NCBI RefSeq assembly: GCF_017876095.1 | Contig: NZ_JAGINM010000016.1 | Coordinates: 62,001 to 126,000 of the forward strand | DNA from: Azospirillum agricola | Lineage (GTDB): Bacteria; Pseudomonadota; Alphaproteobacteria; Azospirillales; Azospirillaceae | Length of the DNA: 64,000 nucleotides | Direction of reading: 5' to 3' | In this document: piece by piece, positions 53,179 to 64,000 of the stretch | How the letters are laid out: each line of letters opens with the position of its first letter | Numbering within the stretch: position 1 is the first letter of the stretch | Notes under the pieces: generated by a model | What the model was told of the DNA's origin: nothing | Seen by the model: the letters and a program-made list of their open reading frames with translations, nothing else | The model's database searches: none | Translations under genes and position numbers: made by a program

Positions 53179-54051
53179 TCACACCAGACCGCGCAAATGG
53201 TCGCTCAAGGGACTCGGCCGGAAACCGAGCACCCGCTCCGCCTCCGTGCTGTCGATGGCGCAGCCATGACGGGCGCACGCCAGCATGAGGGCCGCGAAGG
53301 ACCGCAGAAGCGAATCCTCGCCGGACAGCATGGCGTGCAAATTCTCCAGCGGAACGACGTCCCGCTCCAGGCGCGTCCCGCTCAGCGCCTCCATCCGGTC
53401 GATCACCTCGGCGAGCGACAGGGATTCCGGTCCGCCAAGCTCGAAGGTCCGGCCGAGCGCTTGCGGGTTGTCCAGGGTGGCGACCGCCGCCGCCGCGACG
53501 TCCGCGACCGCCACCCAACGGATCGGCCCAAGTCCTTCGCCGAAGACTCTGGCGCGCCCCTGGGCCGGATCGAAGCCCAGCGCCGGGCCAAGCCAGACCT
53601 CCCGGAAATGGGTCGGGTGCAGGATGGTCCAGGGAAGCCCGCTGGACCGGATCCTGTCCTCGACCGCCCGCTTGGCGTCCTGCAATGGAAAGCCGGCGGG
53701 ATCCGGCGGAAAGGACACATAGACGAGATGGCCGACGCCCGCGTCCCGCGCCGCCGCCACCAGGGCGGTCTGTCCCTGGAGATCGACCGAATCGATGCTG
53801 TCGCCGTCGGCGCGCGACAGGGTCGACGAGGCGGTCGACAGCACGGCGCCGACGTCCCGGCAGGCGTTCCGCAGCGACGCCGGATCCTTGAGATCGCCCA
53901 CGACGGTTTCGACCCCGGCCTCGACCAGAGCGGCCAGCTTGGCCGGGTCGCTGGTTTCGCGCACCAGCGCACGGACCGGACGCCCCTTCTCCCGCAGCAA
54001 CCGGCAAATGGCGCCACCGAGTATCCCTGTCGCTCCGACAACCAGATCCAT
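53179..54051 (-). CDS. NmrA-like / atypical SDR NAD(P)-binding protein
   Basis: A 290-aa Rossmann protein with VVGATGILGGAICRLL, VVGDLKDPASL and AARDAGVGHLVYVSF, as in NmrA-like and ycf39-type atypical SDRs. The catalytic YxxxK is absent in its usual place, so it may bind NAD(P) as a sensor or act on quinone-type substrates. The start is taken at 54051; 54069 is possible. It follows the giant kinase gene by 45 bp and could be the last gene of that operon. Confidence 0.85.
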   Translation of the reverse strand: MDLVVGATGILGGAICRLLREKGRPVRALVRETSDPAKLAALVEAGVETVVGDLKDPASLRNACRDVGAVLSTASSTLSRADGDSIDSVDLQGQTALVAAARDAGVGHLVYVSFPPDPAGFPLQDAKRAVEDRIRSSGLPWTILHPTHFREVWLGPALGFDPAQGRARVFGEGLGPIRWVAVADVAAAAVATLDNPQALGRTFELGGPESLSLAEVIDRMEALSGTRLERDVVPLENLHAMLSGEDSLLRSFAALMLACARHGCAIDSTEAERVLGFRPSPLSDHLRGLV

Positions 54052-54096
54052 GACCGTTCCACTTTTCATTGGGCGCCCCCGGCGACGGAGGCGCCT

Positions 54097-57626
<3,530 letters not shown>

Positions 57627-57630
<4 letters not shown>

Positions 57631-58355
57631 GACTGGGAGGTGGAGGGCTGGGTGCCGTAAGTGACGGGCTCCCACTGCATCCACTGCGGGTTGGTCGCGA
57701 CCGCCGTGTTGAGGGCACCCTTGACGGCCGGCTGCTCACCCAGCCACGCCACGGCGTCCGCCGGCTCCGGCCAATGCTGCGACGTCGACCAGATCTGGAC
57801 GTAGCGCCGCAGCAGGCCGGTCTGGGAATAGTAGGCGTTGGCCAGCGTCCAGCCATACTGCGCCGTGATCGGGCTCTTGGGGTCGGTGGAGCAGGCCGCC
57901 ATGAAATTGTCGAACGCCTGAAGGGCCGCCGGGTCGGCCACGACGTCGAACGTCACTTGCAGGTAGAAGGTCGCCTTGGCCGTCTCGGAGGCCGCGGCGG
58001 CGCCCGACGGGTTGTAGCTCAGGGCCTGGAAGAAGTCCTGGGTCTCCGCCAGCACCATCGCGTCGAGATGCTGGTAGATCGGGTTGTCGTCGAACAACTC
58101 CATCAGATAAGGCAGGGAGTTGTAGTCGCTCACCCGCCAGACGTGCAGGTAATGCTTGTTGGCGTCGGGGTCGGGGGGATTGGCCTGATCACGCTGCGCC
58201 GACCGCTTGGCGGTCAGCACCGGCTGCCAGCCCGGCCAGGGCGTCTGGGTGAAGGTCGGCAGCAACTCCCGCATGTACTCCTCGAAAGTCTGGCACATAT
58301 GGTCGTTGTCGGGAACGCTCAGGGACACTTGAAGATACCGAACGGGCAACACCAT
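57627..58355 (-). CDS. Uncharacterised protein with two repeated ferredoxin-like domains
   Basis: This 242-aa soluble protein appears to be an internal duplication. YLQVSLSVPDN...KHYLHVWRVSDYNSLPYLMELFDDNP and FYLQVTFDVVADP...RRYVQIWSTSQHWPEPADAVAWLGEQP share order and spacing. Each half looks like an alpha/beta-barrel (NIPSNAP-like) domain. I cannot name a family. It lies between tfuA and the giant kinase gene, overlapping the latter by 4 bp, so it is an integral part of the operon and might bind the peptide or its product. Confidence 0.7.
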
Positions 58356-58417
58356 CGCCGACCTCCCTCAATTCTTGAAAAAGGATAGAAGCGTTTGATT
58401 CACATGCAAAGGAAATT

Positions 58418-59767
58418 TTATTCCACATTCTGGCGGCGGAACAGATAGTCGCGCGCCAGGGCCTGCAACAGGGTGAAGCGGTCCGACAGCCCCAGCGCCA
58501 GGCAGTAGGCGTCGAGATCCTCGGGGACCGTGTCGCCCCGCCGTTCGACGAAATGCCAGCGCAGCAGCGCCTCCTCGCCCAGGCCGGTCGCCTCCAGACC
58601 GGCGGCCTGGAGATCGTTGTCCACCAGCCAGCGATGCTTGCTCTCGGCCCGCTCGAACAGGCGCCCGAAGCTGCCGGCGACCCGCAGGGCATCGGGAAGC
58701 TGCGCCAGCATCTCGCCCTGGAACAGGGTCTCGACCTGGGCGATCCGGGTTTCCTGGCCAATCAGACGGGTCAGCCCGTCGGGATCGAGCCCCTGCTCCT
58801 TCAGCCAGCCCGCGATGTCCTCCGGCGAGCGCAGGCCGCGGCGCAGGAAGAAGGCGTGCAGCGCCTCGCGGAACACCGCCCGGTCGACCGGCGGCGTCCC
58901 GCCCCGCTCGGCCTCCCGCAGGGCCAGGGCGCGCGACAGAGCCAAGGCCATGGTTTCGCGGTAGCCGTTTCCCTCCAGCCGGACCTCCTCCAGCAGGATT
59001 TCGGGAGGAAGCGCCGCCGGCATGGCGGCGGCGACCTGATGGCCGAGGCGGCGCGACACCTGCTCCCAGGCGTCGGTCGGCTCGAATCGGTAAGTGACGC
59101 GCCGGGGTTCGAACGGCTTCCGGAGCAGGTCGGCGATGGCGCGCAGCATGGCCTGGGCATCCAGGCGCTTCTGGTCCACCCGGCCGGCCGGCAGCCAGTC
59201 CTGGAACGCGGCGCGCTCGGCCTGCGGAAGATCGTCGGCGGCCACCGACTCGAGGAGGGCGGGATAGCTGCGCTCCGGGTAGTAAAGCTCCTTGGCCCGG
59301 CGCAGGAGCGCGTCCCGCGCGCGCGGGGCGAGGACGCCCTGCTCCGCCGCCCGCTCCAGGGTGGCGCGGATGTTGACCATCGCCTCCGAGGTCGCCGGGT
59401 AGCCGAGCTCGGCCGGCCCGTGGACGATGGTCACCTCGTCGTCGTCGTCCAGCCGGCCGTCCCGGAAGGCCTCGAACACCGCCCCGACTCCGACCATGCC
59501 GAAGGGGAACAGCTCCGCCGCCCGCAGGGCCCCCATGCTGGAGGCGCCGAACACATGGACCCCACGGCTCATCGCCCACAGGATCTCCTTGTGCCAGACG
59601 GCGGGGACACGCTCGAAATAGCCGTCGATCAGTCCGATGACGCGGGCGCCCTGGAGGACGGCGCGGTGGACGTCGCCTTGGGACACCGGCGGGCGGTAGT
59701 CGGCCGGCAGGATCGCCCTGGCCTCGGCCAGCGGCAGGCTGGGACCGACGAAGATGATCACGCTCAC
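58418..59767 (-). CDS. TfuA-like protein with long C-terminal extension
   Basis: The 449-aa protein begins with the TfuA core (VIIFVGPSLPLAEAR, then VIGLIDGYFERVPAVWHKEILWAMSRGVHVFGASSMGALRAAEL). TfuA partners YcaO enzymes in forming backbone thioamides. The core ends near residue 210-230; the remaining ~220 residues are helical and not part of ordinary short TfuA proteins. The GTG start overlaps the YcaO stop (GTGA). Confidence 0.88.
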   Translation of the reverse strand: MSVIIFVGPSLPLAEARAILPADYRPPVSQGDVHRAVLQGARVIGLIDGYFERVPAVWHKEILWAMSRGVHVFGASSMGALRAAELFPFGMVGVGAVFEAFRDGRLDDDDEVTIVHGPAELGYPATSEAMVNIRATLERAAEQGVLAPRARDALLRRAKELYYPERSYPALLESVAADDLPQAERAAFQDWLPAGRVDQKRLDAQAMLRAIADLLRKPFEPRRVTYRFEPTDAWEQVSRRLGHQVAAAMPAALPPEILLEEVRLEGNGYRETMALALSRALALREAERGGTPPVDRAVFREALHAFFLRRGLRSPEDIAGWLKEQGLDPDGLTRLIGQETRIAQVETLFQGEMLAQLPDALRVAGSFGRLFERAESKHRWLVDNDLQAAGLEATGLGEEALLRWHFVERRGDTVPEDLDAYCLALGLSDRFTLLQALARDYLFRRQNVE

Positions 59768-61086
59768 GGCTGGGTTCCCCGTTCCGATCCGCCGGGTTCC
59801 AATCCACGGGCCAGGGCGGCGGCGCGCGGACCGGGGATGTAGCCCGGCGCGTCGTGCAACCCCTCCAGTCCCGGCACGACGACCCGCGTCACGGCGATTC
59901 CGGGCACGCGGGACTCGAAATCCACCACCGCGACCTGCCCGATGCCGACCGCGCGCAGGCGGTCGAGCTCCCAGGCCACATCCTCGTCTAGGCTGCCGGA
60001 GGCGTGGTCGGCCACATCCTCCCAGCGGCGGGCCGGAGGCGTGGCGGGGGCTTCGATCTGCCGGCGGATGTGGGTCACCCGGTCGGCGTTGCGCGCCTCC
60101 TCGAACATGTCGCGGTGGGCGTCGTCGCGCGTGCCGGCGATGTAGGTCAGGCGGGTCTGGGCAGCCTCGGTCAGGGCGCGCAGCAGAGCGACCTCGCGGG
60201 TCGGGTGACAGCCGCTGCCGCGGCTGGAATAGACCTGCCCGATCGGCGAGCTCCGTCGGTCGGCGATGACGCATTGGAAGGCCGGCAGGCCGATGTCGCT
60301 GGTGATGTCCCACACCCCCACCGCCTGGTCCGCCGCGTGCAGGCGGTCGAGCAGGGCGCGGCAGGACGGCGCGTCGACGCTGGCCGTGTCCAGGCGCCCC
60401 ACCGCATCGGCGGTCGCGCCGCGCAAGGTCCACAAGGCCAGGCAGTCGCGCTCCACGACCTCGCACAGCCCGTGGCTGATCGCCTCCAGGCGGTGGTTGC
60501 CCGAGGACAGGCCGTTGGAGCTCATCATGAAATTGCCGCTGCCCGCGGGAAGCGGCCGGGTGAAGTTGGTGTGGACCAGTTCGAAGGGGACCCACAGGGG
60601 GGCGTCGCCCCGCATCAGGTCGCGGCCTTCGCACCACAGGATCGGCTTGTGAGCGTGGAACCCGCTGACCGACAGCCGCGGCAGTCCGGACACGTCGACG
60701 ACCGCGATCCCGCCCCCGGCGGCGCGTTCGCTCAGCTCGGCGAGGCTGGCCAGCCGGAGCGGCATGTCCGGATGCTCGGCGTGCCAGGACTCGATCGCCT
60801 CCATCAGGCCGGACACCCTGGCGGCCGTCAGATCGACGCCCTTGCCCTGGGACACCGCGACGGAACGGGCGTTCGGCCGGTAGACCGCCACCACCGGCAG
60901 CCCGATCCGGTCGAGGCCCGTGATGTTGGCGACCCGGGTGATCCCCATGGCCGGCAGATGCGGACGGATGATCTCCAGCGTCTCGGCGGGAGAGCGCAAC
61001 CGATGGGTTCCCGCGAGGAAACCCTTCGGCGCAGAAATGGACGGGGACGTCCTCGGAACGCCCCCGTCCATCGAACCATCGGTCAC
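59764..61086 (-). CDS. YcaO-domain cyclodehydratase/thioamide synthetase
   Basis: A 440-aa YcaO protein with the ATP/Mg-binding Glu motifs GKGVDLTAARVSGLMEAIES, SGNHRLEAISHGLCEVVERD and EVALLRALTEAAQTRL. YcaO enzymes activate a peptide backbone amide with ATP. With a TfuA partner the expected product is a thioamide, not an azoline. The C-terminus lacks the Pro-rich tail of azoline-forming YcaOs. It starts 4 bp after the candidate precursor gene and overlaps tfuA by 4 bp. Confidence 0.93.
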   Translation of the reverse strand: MTDGSMDGGVPRTSPSISAPKGFLAGTHRLRSPAETLEIIRPHLPAMGITRVANITGLDRIGLPVVAVYRPNARSVAVSQGKGVDLTAARVSGLMEAIESWHAEHPDMPLRLASLAELSERAAGGGIAVVDVSGLPRLSVSGFHAHKPILWCEGRDLMRGDAPLWVPFELVHTNFTRPLPAGSGNFMMSSNGLSSGNHRLEAISHGLCEVVERDCLALWTLRGATADAVGRLDTASVDAPSCRALLDRLHAADQAVGVWDITSDIGLPAFQCVIADRRSSPIGQVYSSRGSGCHPTREVALLRALTEAAQTRLTYIAGTRDDAHRDMFEEARNADRVTHIRRQIEAPATPPARRWEDVADHASGSLDEDVAWELDRLRAVGIGQVAVVDFESRVPGIAVTRVVVPGLEGLHDAPGYIPGPRAAALARGLEPGGSERGTQP

Positions 61087-61090
61087 TGGA

Positions 61091-61318
61091 CTATTCGTCG
61101 GAACGAATGGAGTTCAGATCGATCAGGTAGCAGGCGGCGCCGATGCCGGTGCCGCTCTGCGGGATCGAGGCCAGGATGGAGCCGCTCTTCAGAAGCTGCA
61201 TCACGTCGGCCTTCAGCTCGTCGGGAACCTCGTTCTTCTGCCAATCCGCCTCGGCGACGAAATACACCTTGTCGCCCCAGCCGATCGCGATGCCATGCTC
61301 ATATGCGTTGTCGCTCAT
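61091..61318 (-). CDS. Candidate ribosomal peptide precursor or small YcaO substrate (75 aa)
   Basis: A 75-aa acidic protein begins MSDNAYEHGIAIGWGDKVYF and ends in a Gly/Ser/Ile-rich tract (SGSILASIPQSGTGIGAACY) followed by a polar tail. It contains one Cys (near residue 63). The ATG at 61318 has GGGGGGGAG just upstream. It is the first gene of the operon, 4 bp ahead of ycaO, the classical position of a RiPP precursor. The leader/core border is not identifiable. The alternative is a small accessory protein. Confidence 0.7.
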   Translation of the reverse strand: MSDNAYEHGIAIGWGDKVYFVAEADWQKNEVPDELKADVMQLLKSGSILASIPQSGTGIGAACYLIDLNSIRSDE

Positions 61319-61591
61319 GAACTCCCCCCCCAATGCTCGTAGCCGTTATGGCGGAACCGGCGCGATGGTAGCGGAAGCCGTCTGTGATCGAAAGAGGCAC
61401 GTTGCAACGATTCCTAGCGTTTTCCAGTTTCATTTCGTTGCCAGATTTCATCAATCCAAAATTGTTTCCATTTGATTTTATGCTGTCACACCGCTTTGGG
61501 ATCCCGATAATCTGCAACTGCTTCCGCGGGCGGCGTCAGGGCATCGCGAGGCGGAGCACCCTTACACTCAAGCCATCGCAGAGGGCGTGCC
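61319..61591. promoter_or_regulatory. AT-rich divergent promoter region of the YcaO locus
   Basis: This 273-bp gap separates the precursor-YcaO operon from the divergent FHA-diguanylate cyclase gene. It is much richer in A+T than the flanking genes, especially 61390-61500, as expected for back-to-back promoters. I see no strong dyad. Co-location suggests coordinated expression of the peptide and signalling genes. Confidence 0.5.
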
Positions 61592-62524
61592 TTGTCGGAC
61601 CCTTTCAAGGACATTGATGGCGAGGTCACGCAAACCGTGGAGTGGGACACCCCCCAACCCGTGCTCGGGGACAAGGGGGTGCCCGTTCTGATCGCGGCGT
61701 CGGGCAACGAGGCCGGGCGGCTCTACCCGCTCGAAAAGAGCGAGACGGTGATCGGCCGCGGCGAACGTTGCGACATCCGGGTCACAAATTCGGCGACGAG
61801 CCGGATCCACGCGCTGATCCGCCTGGGCGCGGACGGCGCCGAGCTGGTCGACATGAATTCCAGCAACGGCACCGTGGTCAACACGGAGCGTGTCCGGCGC
61901 TGCCTGCTCCAGGCCGACGACGTCATCCATTTCGGCAAGAACGCCGTCTTCCGCTTCACCTACATCACCGAGGCGGAAGGCCAGTATCTGAAGAAGCTTC
62001 ACCAGGCGGCCCTGTGCGACACCCTGACCGGGCTGGCCAACCGGCAACTGCTGCTCGACGAGCTCGACAGCCGGCTGAACGAGAACCGCAGCGGCCTGCT
62101 GTCGCTGCTGATGATCGACGTCGACCGTTTCAAGCTGGTGAACGACACCTTCGGCCATCTGCTGGGCGATCTCGCCCTGCAATATGTCGCCACCCTGATC
62201 GCCTCGGGAAGCCGGCCGAACGATCTGGTCGGCCGCTACGGCGGCGAGGAATTCATGATGGTGGTCAACGGCGTGACGCTCGAGGAAACGCTCCAGGTCG
62301 CCGAACGCATCCGGACGATGGTCGAGAGCAAGCCCCTCCAGTCCGGCGACGTGACGCTGCCGCTGACCGTGTCCATCGGCGTGGCGAGCGCCTACGAGGT
62401 CGATCGGGACAAGCAGCAGTTGATCGCGCTCGCCGATTCCCGGCTCTACACGGCCAAGAAGCAGGGGCGCAACCGGGTCTGCCCGAACTCCATGCTGCAC
62501 GGCGGCCTCAAGAAGCCGGGATGA
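61592..62524 (+). CDS. FHA domain-containing diguanylate cyclase
   Basis: The 310-aa protein has an N-terminal FHA domain at about 45-115 (VIGRGERCDIRVTNSATSRIHALI, DMNSSNGTVVN), which binds phosphothreonine. A GGDEF domain follows with an intact active site GGEEF at 217-221. It would make c-di-GMP when engaged by a phosphorylated partner. The TTG start at 61592 is supported by AGAGGG 7 bases upstream. It is divergent from the YcaO operon and 47 bp ahead of a PP2C phosphatase gene. Confidence 0.92.
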   Translation: MSDPFKDIDGEVTQTVEWDTPQPVLGDKGVPVLIAASGNEAGRLYPLEKSETVIGRGERCDIRVTNSATSRIHALIRLGADGAELVDMNSSNGTVVNTERVRRCLLQADDVIHFGKNAVFRFTYITEAEGQYLKKLHQAALCDTLTGLANRQLLLDELDSRLNENRSGLLSLLMIDVDRFKLVNDTFGHLLGDLALQYVATLIASGSRPNDLVGRYGGEEFMMVVNGVTLEETLQVAERIRTMVESKPLQSGDVTLPLTVSIGVASAYEVDRDKQQLIALADSRLYTAKKQGRNRVCPNSMLHGGLKKPG

Positions 62525-62571
62525 CGCGGGCAACTCAATAAACAATCCTCTGCAAAAGAGAGAAGAGCGAC

Positions 62572-63366
62572 GTGGGAATGGGAATCGACTTCGGCTGCCG
62601 CAGCATCGTGGGCGCACGTTCCAACCAGGAAGACTCGTATGTTCTCCGCCCTCTTCCGGAGTGTTCGACGGGCGCGGGCGGCCGGCTGCTGGCCATCGTC
62701 GCCGACGGCATCGGCGGACACGCGCACGGCGCGCTGGCCAGCCGCATGGCCGCCGATGCCTTCGACGCGGCGTTCCAGGCCGGTTCGGAGCCGGTTCCCG
62801 TCCGCCTGAAGGCGGCGCTCCACATGGCCAACGACCGGCTGGCCTCCGCGATCACGGCCAAGCCGGAGCTGCGCGGCATGGGGACCACGCTGGTCGGGGC
62901 CTGCGTGGAGGAACAATCGCTGTCCTGGGTCAGCGTCGGGGATTCCCACCTCTACCTGCACCGCAACGGCGCCCTGAACAAGCTGAACGCCGATCATTCG
63001 ATGAGCCCCTTCCTGCGGCAGGCCGTGGAGGAGGGCGCGGCCGCGGCGACCATCGTCCGGACCCATCCGAAACGCCGCGCGCTGTGCTCCGCGCTCACCG
63101 GACAGGAGATTCCCCTGGTCGATCTGGTCCAGCGGCCGATCGCCCTCCAGCCGGGCGACACCCTCATCCTCGCCAGCGACGGCCTCAACACCCTCGGCGA
63201 CGACGAGCTGCACCGGGTCATCGCGGCGTGGAACGGCGCAGCCGCCGAGGAGCTGGCCGCGGCGCTTGTCGCCGCGCTGGAGGGCAAGGGCGTCCCGCAC
63301 CAGGACAACGCGACGGTGCTGGTCGCGCGGCCACAGGCGCTCTCGCGCCGACACGCCGCCCTCTAG
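62572..63366 (+). CDS. PP2C-type Ser/Thr protein phosphatase
   Basis: A 264-aa stand-alone PP2C phosphatase with all metal-binding motifs: SNQEDSYV, VADGIGGHAHG, VGDSHLYL, ASDGLNTL and QDNATVLV. It would reverse Ser/Thr phosphorylation, probably by the giant kinase encoded across the divergent promoter. The start is GTG at 62572 with GAGAAGAG upstream; an ATG at 62578 is possible. Its stop overlaps that of the convergent kinase gene within CTAG. Confidence 0.93.
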   Translation: MGMGIDFGCRSIVGARSNQEDSYVLRPLPECSTGAGGRLLAIVADGIGGHAHGALASRMAADAFDAAFQAGSEPVPVRLKAALHMANDRLASAITAKPELRGMGTTLVGACVEEQSLSWVSVGDSHLYLHRNGALNKLNADHSMSPFLRQAVEEGAAAATIVRTHPKRRALCSALTGQEIPLVDLVQRPIALQPGDTLILASDGLNTLGDDELHRVIAAWNGAAAEELAAALVAALEGKGVPHQDNATVLVARPQALSRRHAAL

Positions 63367-64000
63367 CGAATGGACAGGGTGATCCGCCGCAGGCTCTCGA
63401 TGATCGAGGCGGCCTCGTAGGGTTTGCGGACGATCGGAACGCTCTTGAACGTCGCGGGAATGTGCGAGCTGTCGCCATAGCCGGTGGCGAACAGGAACGG
63501 GATGCCCTGGCGCCGAAGCTCCTCCGCGACGGCGATGGAGGTCCCGCTTCCGAGATTGACGTCGAGAATCGCCACGTCGGGCACCTGCGCATTGATCTGA
63601 AGCAGCGCCTCGGCCACCGAAGCGGCTGTCACGACGCTGAGGATCCGTGCGTCGGCAAGCATCTGCTCCAGCCCGACGGCGATGACGAGCTGGTCCTCGA
63701 CGATCAGAACCCGCAGCCCTCCGAGGTCGGCGCCGTCCTCCTCCGCCTGCCCCGGAGCGGGCTCGGGCTGTCCGGCCGCCTCGCCGTCGTGCAGCGTGAT
63801 GAAGCGGGCTGGAATGCGGAACAGCGCCCTGACCCCGTCGGGGTGGTACTCGATGTCGCTCGTGCCGCCGAGGTCGAAGGGAACGCTGCGGTCGATCAGG
63901 ACCGTTCCGAAGCCCGTCCGGCTCGGCGGGGTCACCGCCGGACCGCCGCTTTCCTCCCACCGGATCTCGCACCCGCCCCCGGCATCGACCGACCACCGGA
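63363..64000 (-). CDS. HWE-type hybrid histidine kinase with C-terminal receiver (partial)
   Basis: The visible 3' part encodes the end of an HWE kinase ATPase domain (IRWEESGGPAV, PPSRTGFGTVLIDR) and, after a Pro/Glu-rich linker, a receiver domain (LRVLIVEDQLVIAVGLEQML, Asp in VAILDVNLGSG, Lys in IVRKPYEAA). The frame stays open to the window edge, so the N-terminal sensor is missing. A GTG at 63935 is internal, not the start. The gene converges on the PP2C gene. Confidence 0.88.
   Translation of the reverse strand, partial: RWSVDAGGGCEIRWEESGGPAVTPPSRTGFGTVLIDRSVPFDLGGTSDIEYHPDGVRALFRIPARFITLHDGEAAGQPEPAPGQAEEDGADLGGLRVLIVEDQLVIAVGLEQMLADARILSVVTAASVAEALLQINAQVPDVAILDVNLGSGTSIAVAEELRRQGIPFLFATGYGDSSHIPATFKSVPIVRKPYEAASIIESLRRITLSIR

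Overview
The window reads as chromosomal or megaplasmid DNA of a high-GC alphaproteobacterium, most likely Azospirillum or a close Rhodospirillales relative. This is an inference from base composition, dense 4-bp (ATGA) gene overlaps, HWE-type histidine kinases, a biliverdin phytochrome, liv-type ABC transporters and many acyl-CoA catabolic genes. I see no tRNA, rRNA, insertion sequence, prophage or CRISPR array. Nearly all the DNA is coding.

Layout. (1) 1-12.2 kb: a TetR regulator with a duplicated operator, two SDR genes (one cut by the window edge), and a CoA-thioester catabolic locus (MaoC hydratase, SDR dehydrogenase, thiolase, thioesterase, Fe-alcohol dehydrogenase, acyl-CoA ligase, enoyl-CoA hydratase, orphan ABC binding protein). 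A second TetR regulator sits in the middle, and its probable operator occurs in front of both arms. A PaaI-type thioesterase and a DMT permease follow. (2) 12.5-23.9 kb: one co-oriented block for complete tryptophan catabolism through anthranilate: kynurenine formamidase, MarR regulator, KynA, KynU, 2-aminobenzoate-CoA ligase, RidA-like protein, thioesterase, acyl-CoA dehydrogenase, enoyl-CoA hydratase, SDR and the fused anthraniloyl-CoA monooxygenase/reductase. (3) 24.0-27.4 kb: a NarK/NasA-type nitrate transporter divergent from a PP2C phosphatase-Ser/Thr kinase fusion. (4) 27.6-39.6 kb: a sigma54-activating response regulator and sensor kinase, a caspase-like protein, and a membrane formate dehydrogenase (FdnGHI type) with FdhE and FdhD. 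The fdn promoter carries a textbook -24/-12 element and a large inverted repeat upstream, which probably links the two-component system to it. (5) 39.6-48.0 kb: a complete LivKHMGF transporter bracketed by two ATC-hydrolase-like proteins, then a DAO-type flavoprotein and an M20 amidohydrolase. (6) 48.1-52.4 kb: a phytochrome light-signalling operon (BphP, single-domain REC, REC-PAS-HWE kinase). (7) 52.7-54.1 kb: a small membrane protein and an NmrA-like protein. (8) 54.1-64 kb: a YcaO-TfuA peptide-modification locus with a 75-aa candidate precursor, a duplicated-domain protein and a giant Ser/Thr kinase-ATPase-TPR protein, divergent from an FHA-diguanylate cyclase and a PP2C phosphatase. A partial HWE kinase-REC gene runs off the end.

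The most novel-looking system is region 8: a probable thioamide-forming (YcaO-TfuA) peptide pathway tied to Ser/Thr kinase, FHA, PP2C and c-di-GMP signalling. The best-supported functional inference is the pathway in region 2. The best regulatory inference is the sigma54 control of formate dehydrogenase.
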